Position numbers and translations under genes: made by a program | Source: Chryseobacterium hagamense | Lineage (GTDB): Bacteria > Bacteroidota > Bacteroidia > Flavobacteriales > Weeksellaceae | Reading direction: 5' to 3' | DNA: 49,819 nucleotides | Assembly (NCBI RefSeq): GCF_007991455.1 | Contig: NZ_BJYJ01000026.1 | Location: forward strand, 1-49,819 | Shown: in pieces, positions 24,744 to 33,749 of the stretch | How the letters are laid out: every line of letters starts with the position of its first letter | Numbering within the stretch: position 1 is the first letter of the stretch | The notes under the pieces: model-generated | Told to the model about the DNA's origin: nothing | What the model saw: the letters and a program-made list of their open reading frames with translations, nothing else | Databases searched by the model: none

Positions 24744-26783
24744 TTAAAAAAACAGACTGATCACCAGATCAATAAGCTTGATGCCGATAAACGGAGCGAT
24801 AATCCCTCCTAAACCGTAAATCAGCAGGTTTCTTCTTAACAGGGCACTGGCACCGATCGGTTTGTAAGCAACCCCCTTTAAAGCGAGCGGAATCAGGATC
24901 GGAATGATTATCGCATTAAAAATAATTGCTGATAAAATAGCAGATTCAGGGCTGTGGAGGTTCATGATATTCAGCTTCTGAAGAGCCGGGATGAAGGTAA
25001 TGAACAATGCCGGGATGATGGCAAAATACTTGGCAACGTCATTCGCAATACTGAAGGTAGTCAGTGTTCCACGGGTCATCAGCAGCTGCTTCCCGATTTC
25101 CACGATTTCGATCAGTTTCGTCGGATCGTTATCCAGATCCACCATATTTCCGGCTTCTTTGGCTGCCTGGGTTCCGCTGTTCATGGCGACCCCCACATCG
25201 GCCTGGGCAAGGGCGGGCGCGTCATTAGTTCCGTCTCCCATCATCGCCACCAGTTTTCCTTCCTGCTGTTCTTTTTTGATGTAGTTCATTTTGTCTTCCG
25301 GTTTCGCTTCGGCGATGAAATCGTCCACACCGGCTTTTTCAGCAATGAATTTTGCGGTTAAAGGATTGTCACCGGTGACCATCACGGTTTTCACACCCAT
25401 CTTTCTGAGCCGCTGGAAACGTTCCTGGATCCCGGTTTTGATGATGTCCTGAAGTTCGATCACGCCCCATACTTTCTCATTCACGGAAACTACGAGCGGC
25501 GTTCCTCCGTTTTCGGAAATTTTGGTGACGGCTTCCTGGGTTTCCTGCGGGAAAATATTTCCTGCTTTCTCCGTCAGTTTTTTAATCGTATCATACGCTC
25601 CTTTACGGATTCTTGTGTTTTCAAAATCGATGCCTGAAGTCCGGGTTTCTGCCGTGAAATCGATGTAAGTGGGATGGGGAACCAATAGATCTTCGGATTT
25701 CAGCTGGCTGAGTTCGATGATGGATTTTCCTTCCGGGGTTTCATCGGCAACTGAGCTCAGAGCAGAAGCTTTGATGAAGTCGTTTATCTCAACCGTATGG
25801 GAAGGGTGAAACTGCGTGGCCTTACGGTTCCCGATCGTGATCGTTCCCGTTTTATCCAATAGCAGAACATCGATATCGCCGGCGGTTTCTACGGCTTTAC
25901 CGCTTTTGGTGATCACATTAGCCCTCAGGGCACGGTCCATTCCCGCAATTCCGATAGCAGAGAGCAGACCGCCGATCGTTGTCGGGATCAGACAAACGAA
26001 AAGTGAAATAAATGCTGCGATGGTGATCGGCGTCTGCGCATAATCTGCAAAAGGTTTCAGGGTAACGGTTACGATGATGAACGTCAGCGTAAAACCGGCC
26101 AATAATATAGTGAGTGCGATTTCGTTGGGTGTTTTCTGTCTTGACGCGCCTTCTACCAGCGCAATCATCTTGTCGAGGAAAGATTCTCCCGGGCGGGTGG
26201 TAACTTTCACTTTGATGCGGTCGGAGAGGACTTTGGTACCGCCGGTCACGGAACTTTTGTCACCGCCGGCTTCCCGGATTACGGGAGCGCTTTCACCGGT
26301 GATGGCCGATTCGTCGATGGTGGCCAGCCCTTCGATGATTTCCCCATCCATCGGGATCTGGTCTCCGGCTTCGCAAAGGAAGATATCACCAAGCTTCATG
26401 TCGGCTGATTTTCTAAGGACGGTTTCGATTTGGAACCCCTGTCTGTTTTCAGTGATTACTTTTGCCGGCGTTTCCTCACGCGTCTTTCTCAGTGTATCGG
26501 CCTGGGCTTTTCCTCTTGCTTCGGCGATGGCTTCGGCAAAATTGGCGAAAAGGACCGTGAAAAACAGAATGATGAAGACCAGAAAATTATAAGCGAAGCT
26601 TCCCTGAGATCGGTCTCCGGTAAGACTGAAGAGGCTTACGGTAAGCATCACCGCCGTTCCGATTTCCACCAGGAACATGACCGGATTTTTAAACATGATT
26701 TTCGGATTCAGCTTAACGAAAGACTGTCGGATGGCTTCGTTAACCAGATCTTTCTGAAACAATGTCTGTGATTGATTTTTCAT
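24744..26783 (-). CDS. kdpB: Potassium-transporting P-type ATPase subunit B
   Basis: 679 aa. P-type ATPase hallmarks: the phosphorylation site DKTGTITIGN near residue 310, TGES in the actuator domain (DESAITGESAPVI), the nucleotide-binding domain with KGAYDTIKKL, and the hinge MVTGDNPLTAKFIAEKAGVDDFIAEAKPEDK followed by MMGDGTNDAPALAQADVGVAM. About seven membrane helices. It hydrolyses ATP to drive potassium uptake through KdpA. It follows kdpA after 76 bp. Confidence 0.97.
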   Translation of the reverse strand: MKNQSQTLFQKDLVNEAIRQSFVKLNPKIMFKNPVMFLVEIGTAVMLTVSLFSLTGDRSQGSFAYNFLVFIILFFTVLFANFAEAIAEARGKAQADTLRKTREETPAKVITENRQGFQIETVLRKSADMKLGDIFLCEAGDQIPMDGEIIEGLATIDESAITGESAPVIREAGGDKSSVTGGTKVLSDRIKVKVTTRPGESFLDKMIALVEGASRQKTPNEIALTILLAGFTLTFIIVTVTLKPFADYAQTPITIAAFISLFVCLIPTTIGGLLSAIGIAGMDRALRANVITKSGKAVETAGDIDVLLLDKTGTITIGNRKATQFHPSHTVEINDFIKASALSSVADETPEGKSIIELSQLKSEDLLVPHPTYIDFTAETRTSGIDFENTRIRKGAYDTIKKLTEKAGNIFPQETQEAVTKISENGGTPLVVSVNEKVWGVIELQDIIKTGIQERFQRLRKMGVKTVMVTGDNPLTAKFIAEKAGVDDFIAEAKPEDKMNYIKKEQQEGKLVAMMGDGTNDAPALAQADVGVAMNSGTQAAKEAGNMVDLDNDPTKLIEIVEIGKQLLMTRGTLTTFSIANDVAKYFAIIPALFITFIPALQKLNIMNLHSPESAILSAIIFNAIIIPILIPLALKGVAYKPIGASALLRRNLLIYGLGGIIAPFIGIKLIDLVISLFF

Positions 26784-26859
26784 TGCTTTGAATGATTTTA
26801 TTTTTATCTGAAACCTTAAGATGGATGTAAAAAGATCTTAACGGTTTTCTTATTTTAAT

Positions 26860-28554
26860 TTATTTTGAAAAATACTGTAATTGTTCTGCAATCGGTCCCA
26901 GCGTAAGGGCCGGGAAGAAGGAAAGTGCGGCAATCAGAAGAATGACGGCCAGGGTCATGAATCCGAAAGTAGCGGTATCCGTTTTCAGGGTTCCTGCACT
27001 TTCCGGGATGTACTTTTTCTGGGCCAGCAGTCCGGCGATGGCAACAGGACCGATGATCGGGATGAATCTGGAAAGCAGCAGGACAATTCCGGTGGAAATG
27101 TTCCACCACGGGGTGTTGTCGCCCAGCCCTTCAAATCCGGATCCGTTGTTGGCAGAAGAAGAAGTGAACTCGTACAGCATTTCGCTGAAGCCATGGAATC
27201 CGGGATTGTTTAAGGTCTTTGCCCCGAATTCAGGAAGATAAGCCGTTAAAGCAGTTCCTGCCAGAATTAAAAACGGGTGGAACAAAGCCACAATCATGGC
27301 AATCTTCATTTCTTTGGCTTCGATCTTCTTGCCTAAAAATTCCGGGGTCCTTCCGACCATCAGTCCGCTCATGAATACGGCCAGGATGATGAAGATAAAA
27401 TAGTTCAGGATCCCGACGCCGCAGCCGCCGTAAAAGCAGTTGATCATCATGGCCAGCAGCTGGTTCATCCCGGAAAGCGGCATCGTACTGTCATGCATCG
27501 CATTTACGGAACCTGTTGAAATCACCGTGGTGGCAATGCTCCAGTAACCGGAGGCCGCACTTCCGAAGCGGATTTCCTTACCTTCCATGGCTCCAAGATG
27601 GGGGTCGGTGCCCATTTGGGTAATCAGCGGATTCCCGTTGGTTTCGTTAATAACGTTCGGAACGGTCAGGGCCAGGAAACCGATGGTCATCACGGTAAAG
27701 ATGGTCCAGGAAAGCTTTCTTTTCTTTAAATAAAATCCAAGCGCGAACACCAGGGCAAAAGGGATGATCATCTGGGTCACCATTTCCGTCATATTCGTCA
27801 GGTAATTCGGGTTCTCCAGCGGATGCGCCGAATTGGCTCCGAAAAATCCGCCTCCGTTGGTTCCTAAATGTTTGATGGCAATGAAAGCCGCCGCCGGACC
27901 TCTGGAAACGTCGGCTTTCTGCCCTTCCAGCGTTGTGATGTGGTCTTTGCCTTCAAACGTCATCGGGCTTCCGTTGGCTGAGAGAATGAAAGCCACGATA
28001 ATGCTGATCGGGATGAGGATCCGGGTTATGGATTTCGTAAAAAAATCGTAGAAATTCCCCAGTTCTGTGGTGGTTTTGTCTTTAAAAGCTCTGAACAGCA
28101 CAGCCATGGCCGCCATTCCCGTAGCCGCCGTTACAAACTGAAGGAACATCAGATACAGCTGGCTGAGATAGCTGACGCCCGTTTCACCGGAATAATGCTG
28201 CAGGTTACAGTTCACCAGGAACGAAACAGCCGTATTGAAGGCCAGGTCCGGCGACATATCCGGGTTTCCGTCGGGATTCAGGGGAAGCCAGGACTGGTTC
28301 ATCAGGATGAAGAATCCAAGGATGAACCAGACCAGGTTGATGGCCAGCATGGCAAACATATTCTGTTTCCAGGTCATCTGTTGAGCCGGGTTGATGCCTG
28401 AAATCTTATAAATGAGATGTTCAACCGGCTGGAAAATTTTATCCAAAAAGGTTTTTTTATAGCCGTATACATCAGCAATATATTTTCCGAGGAAAATACC
28501 GATTACCAAAGTCAGAGCAAACATGACCACAAGGCCTAAAATTTCTGTATTCAT
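26860..28554 (-). CDS. kdpA: Potassium-transporting ATPase subunit A
   Basis: 564 aa, with about ten membrane helices. Selectivity-filter-like loops of the KtrB/TrkH fold are visible: NCNLQHYSGETG, LGTNGGGFFGANSAHPLENP, INCFYGGCGVGILNYF and TSSSANNGSGFEGL. KdpA is the potassium-binding, channel-like subunit. It starts eight bases after the kdpF stop. Confidence 0.97.
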   Translation of the reverse strand: MNTEILGLVVMFALTLVIGIFLGKYIADVYGYKKTFLDKIFQPVEHLIYKISGINPAQQMTWKQNMFAMLAINLVWFILGFFILMNQSWLPLNPDGNPDMSPDLAFNTAVSFLVNCNLQHYSGETGVSYLSQLYLMFLQFVTAATGMAAMAVLFRAFKDKTTTELGNFYDFFTKSITRILIPISIIVAFILSANGSPMTFEGKDHITTLEGQKADVSRGPAAAFIAIKHLGTNGGGFFGANSAHPLENPNYLTNMTEMVTQMIIPFALVFALGFYLKKRKLSWTIFTVMTIGFLALTVPNVINETNGNPLITQMGTDPHLGAMEGKEIRFGSAASGYWSIATTVISTGSVNAMHDSTMPLSGMNQLLAMMINCFYGGCGVGILNYFIFIILAVFMSGLMVGRTPEFLGKKIEAKEMKIAMIVALFHPFLILAGTALTAYLPEFGAKTLNNPGFHGFSEMLYEFTSSSANNGSGFEGLGDNTPWWNISTGIVLLLSRFIPIIGPVAIAGLLAQKKYIPESAGTLKTDTATFGFMTLAVILLIAALSFFPALTLGPIAEQLQYFSK

Positions 28555-28562
28555 GATTCAGG

Positions 28563-28640
28563 TTAAAATTTTTCGGGTTTTATCAGGACGTAGCAGATGT
28601 ACCCGAAGGCAAGGACGGAAAGGAAAAATAAACTCCACAT
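28563..28640 (-). CDS. kdpF: KdpF, small subunit of the Kdp ATPase
   Basis: 25 aa, a single hydrophobic helix that starts MWSLFFLSVLAFGYICYVL and ends IKPEKF. This fits KdpF in length, the late Tyr residues in the helix and the charged tail ending in Phe. KdpF lies in the membrane against KdpA and stabilises the complex. It is eight bases upstream of kdpA. Confidence 0.85.
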   Translation of the reverse strand: MWSLFFLSVLAFGYICYVLIKPEKF

Positions 28641-28644
28641 GGTT

Positions 28645-28728
28645 TTATATTTTATCAAAAAAATCAACGGATTTATACGAGATCCAGAACAGTGCGGCAC
28701 TCAGTGCGATTAAACCGGTCAGCATCAT
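28645..28728 (-). CDS. 27-aa membrane micro-protein upstream of kdpF
   Basis: MMLTGLIALSAALFWISYKS then VDFFDKI. One hydrophobic helix and an acidic/basic tail. Its ATG overlaps the stop of the preceding micro-ORF (ATGA), and its stop is four bases before kdpF, the packing of real translated genes. Function unknown; possibly another small Kdp accessory peptide. It could start at the second Met. Confidence 0.55.
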   Translation of the reverse strand: MMLTGLIALSAALFWISYKSVDFFDKI

Positions 28729-28832
28729 AGCGCAACAATTAGGGTTAATAAAGTGAAAACTGCATAAGACCTCATCAGCAGGCTCAGTTTGGCGTGCTCA
28801 GGTTTGCGGGACATTTTTTTTGGAATGGTCAT
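28725..28832 (-). CDS. 35-aa micro-protein, first gene of the kdp operon
   Basis: A basic N-terminus (MTIPKKMSRKPEHAKLS) and a C-terminal hydrophobic helix (LLMRSYAVFTLLTLIVAL), as in a positively charged single-pass peptide. It overlaps the next micro-ORF by four bases. An alternative start is MSRKPE (28814). It could be a leader peptide or a small subunit; the sequence does not decide. Confidence 0.5.
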   Translation of the reverse strand: MTIPKKMSRKPEHAKLSLLMRSYAVFTLLTLIVAL

Positions 28833-28849
28833 TTTTAAATATTTTATTC

Positions 28850-28866
28850 TGAACCGGTAATGCCAA
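28850..28866 (-). promoter_or_regulatory. Weak sigma-54-type promoter candidate of the kdp operon
   Basis: The minus strand reads TTGGCAT-TACCG-GTTCA: a very good -24 element (TTGGCAY) but a poor -12 (TC in place of GC). It lies 18 bp before the first micro-ORF. No TAnnTTTG box is seen there. The neighbouring regulator is of the sigma-54 activator type. Confidence 0.3.
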
Positions 28867-28953
28867 AAAAAGGTCCAATAGGATTAATTTTAATTTAATT
28901 TATTGAATATTAGATAGTTGTGTTGTATTGGGGAAGGGTATGGAAACAGAAAA

Positions 28954-28972
28954 GCCTATCAAAATGATAGGC
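28954..28972 (-). terminator. Hairpin terminator between regulator and kdp operon
   Basis: Perfect 8-bp stem GCCTATCA (28954-28961) / TGATAGGC (28965-28972) with loop AAA; on the minus strand it is followed by TTTTC. It ends transcripts coming from the response regulator side. Confidence 0.6.
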
Positions 28973-29026
28973 CCGTTATTAAAATGAGAGGATAGGTAGA
29001 TTAAAAAGTGCTGAGATTCCATCACA

Positions 29027-29050
29027 GTGGCTTCGGCACGGTTCAGCCAC
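29027..29050 (-). other. Short stem in the 398-bp gap before kdp
   Basis: GTGGCT (29027-29032) pairs with AGCCAC (29045-29050) around TCGGCACGGTTC. Together with the terminator 55 bp further on, it could be part of a structured leader or small RNA. No known riboswitch consensus recognised. The gap 28833-29247 has no other gene. Confidence 0.3.
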
Positions 29051-29247
29051 CGGTCGTCGTTTCATTCATTAGCAGGACGTAAAAATCAAAGTTTTTTTTA
29101 ACTTCTGTGTTCTTGTTGAGCATATCACATTTAACTTTATTAAGCTGCATCAATATCTTCTGTGACTTTTGCGGTAAAATTTTCTACGGATTCCACGGAT
29201 TTCTACAGATCATATATGCCTTTTAGAATCTCAACCTTATCCTTATC

Positions 29248-30573
29248 CTATCTCAGATGGTATTCTTCCAGCTTACGGTACAGCGTCGCAATCCCGATTT
29301 CAAGCAGCCGGGCAGCTTCCGCCTTGTTGCCTTTGGTATATTCCAGAACTTTATGGATGTGTTCTTTTTCCAGGGAGCGGATGCTCAGGGAGTCTTTTTC
29401 CGCCGGTGTTCTTTCGGAATAATGAGGAAGGCTTTCGGCATCCAGGATATTTCCGTTCATCAGGATGAGGCTGCGTTCTACGGTGTTTCTCAACTCACGG
29501 ATATTTCCTTTCCAGTCATTTTTCTCCAGGGTTTTATAATAATCCGGGCTTACCTGAATAGAGTCGAGATGAAGCTTTTGGGCGAAAACGTTCACGAAAT
29601 TTTTAGCCAGGGCTTTCAGGTCTTCTTTTCGTTCACGGAGTGCCGGAAGCCGGATTTCAAAAATATTGAGCCTGAAATAAAGGTCTTCCCGGAAATGCCC
29701 CTGTTTTATTTCTTCTTCCAGATCGCGGTTGGTGGCAGCGATCAGCCGGAAGTCGGATCTGGAGACTTTGGTTTCTCCCATTTTGATAAATTCTCTGGTT
29801 TCCAGGACCCGCAGCAATTTGGCCTGCAGCTCAATTGGCATTTCACCGATTTCGTCCAGGAACAGGGTTCCGCCGTCGGCTTCTTCAATCAGTCCTTTTT
29901 TGTCCTTGACGGCTCCGGTAAATGCCCCGGCTTTATGCCCGAACAGTTCGCTTTCGAGAATATCTTTGCTGAAGGCGGAGCAGTTGATGGCAACAAAGCT
30001 GTTCTTTTTCCGGTCGCTGCCTTCGTGGAGGGCATTGGCAAAAACTTCTTTTCCGGTTCCCGTTTCACCGGTCAGCAGGACGGTAGCATCCGTTAAGGCT
30101 ACTTTTTCCGCCAGCCTTTTCGCCTGGAGGATCAGCGGGGAATTTCCGATAATGCTTTCAAAACCCTTTGCAGCGGTACTTTTATGAACGGTTTTAGAGC
30201 GGTTGTCTTTCGCCTTTTCCATGGCTTTGTAGGCCAGCGGAATAATTTTATCGTTGTCATCACCCTTCACCAGGTAATCGTAGGCTCCGTTCTTCATGGC
30301 CTGAACGGCATCGGTGATATTCCCGAAAGCCGTCATCAGGATAATTTCCAGATGCGGGTATTTGGCCTTGATGGATTTTACCAGGTCAACCCCGAAGGCA
30401 TCGGGCAGCCGGACATCGCTCAGGACGATATCGAAGTCGTGCTGTTCCAGCATCGTCAGGGCCGAGCGGGCGGTGGAGGCTTGTTTGACGTTAAAATTTT
30501 CCTGGGAAAGGATCATCCCCAATAATTTCAGGAGCTTGATCTCGTCATCGATGATCAGAATGTTTCCGTGCAT
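29248..30573 (-). CDS. NtrC-type sigma-54-dependent response regulator
   Basis: 441 aa. The receiver domain (1-120) has the acidic pair in LIIDDE, the phospho-Asp in VLSDVRLP and the Lys in YDYLVKG. The AAA+ domain (about 145-375) has Walker A GETGTGKE, the sigma-54 contact loop GAFTGA and Walker B TLFLDEIGEMP. The Fis-type HTH at the end reads NKAEAARLLEIGIATLYRKLEEYHL. It is the only response regulator in the window and sits directly upstream of kdp, so it is the likely partner of the kdp histidine kinase in place of the OmpR-type KdpE. Confidence 0.92.
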   Translation of the reverse strand: MHGNILIIDDEIKLLKLLGMILSQENFNVKQASTARSALTMLEQHDFDIVLSDVRLPDAFGVDLVKSIKAKYPHLEIILMTAFGNITDAVQAMKNGAYDYLVKGDDNDKIIPLAYKAMEKAKDNRSKTVHKSTAAKGFESIIGNSPLILQAKRLAEKVALTDATVLLTGETGTGKEVFANALHEGSDRKKNSFVAINCSAFSKDILESELFGHKAGAFTGAVKDKKGLIEEADGGTLFLDEIGEMPIELQAKLLRVLETREFIKMGETKVSRSDFRLIAATNRDLEEEIKQGHFREDLYFRLNIFEIRLPALRERKEDLKALAKNFVNVFAQKLHLDSIQVSPDYYKTLEKNDWKGNIRELRNTVERSLILMNGNILDAESLPHYSERTPAEKDSLSIRSLEKEHIHKVLEYTKGNKAEAARLLEIGIATLYRKLEEYHLR

Positions 30574-30595
30574 GGTGCGATTTTGTAAACCGGTA

Positions 30596-30603
30596 CAAAC
30601 TTA
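30596..30603 (-). promoter_or_regulatory. -7 box (TAAGTTTG) of the response regulator
   Basis: TAnnTTTG on the minus strand, 22 bp before the start codon. No clear -33 TTG. Confidence 0.45.
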
Positions 30604-30806
30604 TCGAATTTATTCCGGATTCAGATGAAGAAATCCAAGAAGGAAAGATTGCGTTCTTCGCTTACCGGAATTGTTTGGATTCTGCCGAATCCCTTCGTTT
30701 TTTTAGGCAGCATTTAACTCTGCGGAATCTGTTATTTAATTTTAATATAAATCAAAACTATAGACGTTATAATAAGGAAATCAGGCATTCTTATTTCACG
30801 ATTGCT

Positions 30807-30814
30807 TACCTTTG
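30807..30814 (+). promoter_or_regulatory. -7 box (TACCTTTG) of the M16 peptidase gene
   Basis: TAnnTTTG, 28 bp before ATG 30843; predicted transcript start near 30820. Confidence 0.5.
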
Positions 30815-30842
30815 TATTCACTCTGAATTGTAAGGGTGCAAA

Positions 30843-33719
30843 ATGAAATTTATGATCGAAAAAAGATTTAAGGAAGAAATTCATACAGATAAAAACAATT
30901 ACGAATATATCACAGTTTCCCATGACGAAAATAAAGTAAGGATTTATACTTTAAAAAACGGATTAAAGGTATTCCTTGCCCAAAATGCAGACGCGCCGAG
31001 AATACAGACTTACATCCCGGTAAGAACGGGAAGCAACAACGACCCTGCCGATAACACCGGGTTGGCGCATTATCTGGAGCACATGATGTTCAAAGGAACT
31101 TCAAGGCTCGGAACCCGGAACTGGGAGAAGGAAAGCGAACTGCTGAACAGGATTTCAGACTTATATGAAGCCCATAAAGCAGAACAGGATCCGGAGAAAA
31201 AGAAAGATATTTACCGTAAAATCGATGAGGTTTCCCAGGAAGCCAGCCAGTATGCCATTGCGAATGAATACGATAAGGCGATTTCGTCACTTGGTGCTAC
31301 GGGTACCAATGCCCATACCTGGTTTGATGAAACCGTCTACAAGAATAATGTTCCGAACAATGAGCTGGAGAAATGGCTGAAGATCGAAAAGGAACGCTTT
31401 TCGGAACTGACGTTGCGGCTTTTTCATACGGAACTGGAATCGGTTTATGAAGAGTTCAACAGGGCACAGGATAATGATTCGAGGCTGGTACAGTACGAAA
31501 TGATGGATGCCCTTTTCCCGACACACGCCAACGGGCAGCAAACCACCCTTGGGAAAGCGGAGCACCTGAAAAATCCTTCCATGAAGGCCATCCATAAATA
31601 TTTTGATGAATATTACGTTCCCAACAATTACGCCATGGTGCTGGTAGGGGATCTTGACTTTGAGGAAACCATTCAGCTGGTGGACCGGTATTTCGGGACA
31701 ATTCCTTACCGGGAACTGCCGGAGAAAACACCCGTTGCGGAACAGCCGTTGACCGGAATGAGTACAAGGACGGTAAAAAGCCCGACGACACCGCGCGTCC
31801 AGCTGGCCTGGAGAACGGAAAGCTACGGAACCCGGGAAGCCATACTGGCCGATATTGTGGCCAATATTTTAAGCAACAGGGGTGAAGCGGGGTTACTGGA
31901 TTTAAATATCAACCAGACCCAGAAACTGCTTTGGGGACAGGCGTATTCGGTAGGGCTGAAAGAGTACGGCTATTTTTCCATAGTTGCCGTTCCTAAAGAA
32001 ACCCAGACGCTGGATGAGGCGAAAGACCTGGTACTGGAACAGGTGGAACTGGTGAAAAAAGGGGAATTCCCGGATTGGATGCTTCCTGCCATCATCAACG
32101 ATTTCAGGGTGCAGCGCATGAAGTCCCTGGAAACAGCGGACGGACTCGCCACCAATCTTTACGATACCTACATCAAAGGCAGAACCTGGGAACAGGAACT
32201 GAATGAGCTGGACGACTACGCACAGTTTACAAAAGAGGATGTGGTGGCTTTTGCCAATGAATTTTTTAAAGATAATTATGTTATCGTTTACAAAGAAAAA
32301 GGCATCAACGAGAAACTGATCCGGGTGGAAAATCCGGGCATCACGCCGGTTAAAATAAACCGCGAAGCCCAATCGGAGTTCCTGAAGGAAATCCTGGCGG
32401 AGAAAACGGAAGATATTCAGCCTGAATTTATCGATTACCAGAAAGAAATTAAGACCGATGCGGTAAAAGGAAAAAAAATAAGCTTCGTTAAAAACAGGTA
32501 CAACGATATTGCCCAGGTCCACTTCATTTTCCCTTTCGGCAGCGATAACGACCGTGATCTGGGAATTTCCATGCAGGTGTTGCAATACCTGGGAACAGAA
32601 CGGTATGCTCCTGAAGAACTGAAGAAGGAGTTCTTTAAAATCGGGATAACCAATGATTTCAAAACCACGAACGACCAGCTTCTGATTTCTTTAACAGGAC
32701 TGGAAGAAAATATCGAAACAGGCATTGCACTGCTCCGTCATTGGATGGAAGAGGTACAGCCCGACCAGGAAATTTACAGAGATTTCGTGCAGACCGTGCT
32801 GGAAAACCGTGCAGCGATGAAGAAGGATAAAGGCAGGATTATGACGGCCCTGACAAACTATACGAAGCTGGGAGCCTTTTCGCGCTTTACGGATGTGATT
32901 TCAAAAGAAGAACTTGAAAGCAGCCATGTTGAGGTGTTTACCGGCCGGGTAAAAAAATTATTCAGCTTTCCTTATGAAATCTTTTTCTACGGCCGGAATT
33001 CAGAAGCTTTCATGGCTTATATCGGCAAATATACGGAGCCGGAAACGCTTCGGATCCCGGAACCCAGGAAGTATCCTGAGCCGGAAACCGGAGGGAATGT
33101 CTACTTTACCGATTACGATATGGTGCAGATGGAAATGAGCAAAGTGGGAAGAGGAAAAGACGTTAATCCGGAGAACTTCGGAAAAATCAATGTTTTTAAC
33201 GAATATTTCGGGCGCGGCCTTTCATCGATCGTTTTCCAGGAAATCCGGGAGAGCAAGAGCCTGGCGTATTCTGCGTATGTTTCCTACGCGGCCAATTCTG
33301 AACTCAACCATCCCGATTACATCACGACTTACGTGGGAACACAGCCGGACAAGCTTCAGATTGCCGTGGATACCATGACGGAACTCATGGCCGAGCTGCC
33401 GGAAGTAACGGTGCAGTTTGAAAATGCAAGGAATTCGGCCCTGAAGCAGATCGCTTCCCAACGGGTAACGAGAACCAATATTTTCTTCAATACCTTAAGA
33501 CTGAGAAAGCTGAACATTCACCACGATTTCAGGAAAGACATTTACCATCAGATCGAAAGCCTGAAATTCGAGGATTTAAAAGCATTTTATACACACTACA
33601 TCAAACCGGTAGATTTCAATACCGCCATTATCGGGAAGAAAGAAAACCTGAACAGGGAAGCCGTCGGCCAGATGGGAACCTTTAAAGAAGTAAGTCTGAA
33701 GGATATTTTCGGACATTAA
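30843..33719 (+). CDS. M16 family zinc metallopeptidase
   Basis: 958 aa, the size of two-half insulinase/pitrilysin-type peptidases. The inverted zinc motif HYLEH is at residues 76-80 (TGLAHYLEHMMFKG), with the third ligand Glu expected in ELESVYEEFNRAQ. The second, inactive-type half includes RGLSSIVFQEIRESKSLAYSAYVSY, the usual substrate-binding R/Y element. No signal peptide, so it may be cytoplasmic and degrade oligopeptides. Starts at 30843 or 30855 (MIEKRF) are both possible. Confidence 0.92.
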   Translation: MKFMIEKRFKEEIHTDKNNYEYITVSHDENKVRIYTLKNGLKVFLAQNADAPRIQTYIPVRTGSNNDPADNTGLAHYLEHMMFKGTSRLGTRNWEKESELLNRISDLYEAHKAEQDPEKKKDIYRKIDEVSQEASQYAIANEYDKAISSLGATGTNAHTWFDETVYKNNVPNNELEKWLKIEKERFSELTLRLFHTELESVYEEFNRAQDNDSRLVQYEMMDALFPTHANGQQTTLGKAEHLKNPSMKAIHKYFDEYYVPNNYAMVLVGDLDFEETIQLVDRYFGTIPYRELPEKTPVAEQPLTGMSTRTVKSPTTPRVQLAWRTESYGTREAILADIVANILSNRGEAGLLDLNINQTQKLLWGQAYSVGLKEYGYFSIVAVPKETQTLDEAKDLVLEQVELVKKGEFPDWMLPAIINDFRVQRMKSLETADGLATNLYDTYIKGRTWEQELNELDDYAQFTKEDVVAFANEFFKDNYVIVYKEKGINEKLIRVENPGITPVKINREAQSEFLKEILAEKTEDIQPEFIDYQKEIKTDAVKGKKISFVKNRYNDIAQVHFIFPFGSDNDRDLGISMQVLQYLGTERYAPEELKKEFFKIGITNDFKTTNDQLLISLTGLEENIETGIALLRHWMEEVQPDQEIYRDFVQTVLENRAAMKKDKGRIMTALTNYTKLGAFSRFTDVISKEELESSHVEVFTGRVKKLFSFPYEIFFYGRNSEAFMAYIGKYTEPETLRIPEPRKYPEPETGGNVYFTDYDMVQMEMSKVGRGKDVNPENFGKINVFNEYFGRGLSSIVFQEIRESKSLAYSAYVSYAANSELNHPDYITTYVGTQPDKLQIAVDTMTELMAELPEVTVQFENARNSALKQIASQRVTRTNIFFNTLRLRKLNIHHDFRKDIYHQIESLKFEDLKAFYTHYIKPVDFNTAIIGKKENLNREAVGQMGTFKEVSLKDIFGH

Positions 33720-33720
33720 A

Positions 33721-33746
33721 AAAAGAGGCTTGAAAAAGCCTCTTTT
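33721..33746. terminator. Bidirectional terminator between convergent genes
   Basis: Perfect 11-bp stem AAAAGAGGCTT (33721-33731) / AAGCCTCTTTT (33736-33746) with loop GAAA. It serves the M16 gene on plus and the GNAT gene on minus. Confidence 0.9.
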
Positions 33747-33749
33747 GTT

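Noticed and set aside
28770..28811. Plus-strand sigma-54-like sequence TTTGGCGTGCTCAGGTTTGC
   Set aside because: GG-to-GC spacing is wrong, and no plus-strand gene follows.
29020..29075. Cobalamin or c-di-AMP riboswitch before kdp
   Set aside because: Only isolated fragments (such as GCCACTGT) resemble these; the required conserved cores are missing.
29257..30096. 279-aa plus-strand open frame opposite the response regulator
   Set aside because: Antisense shadow; the NtrC motifs lie on the minus strand.
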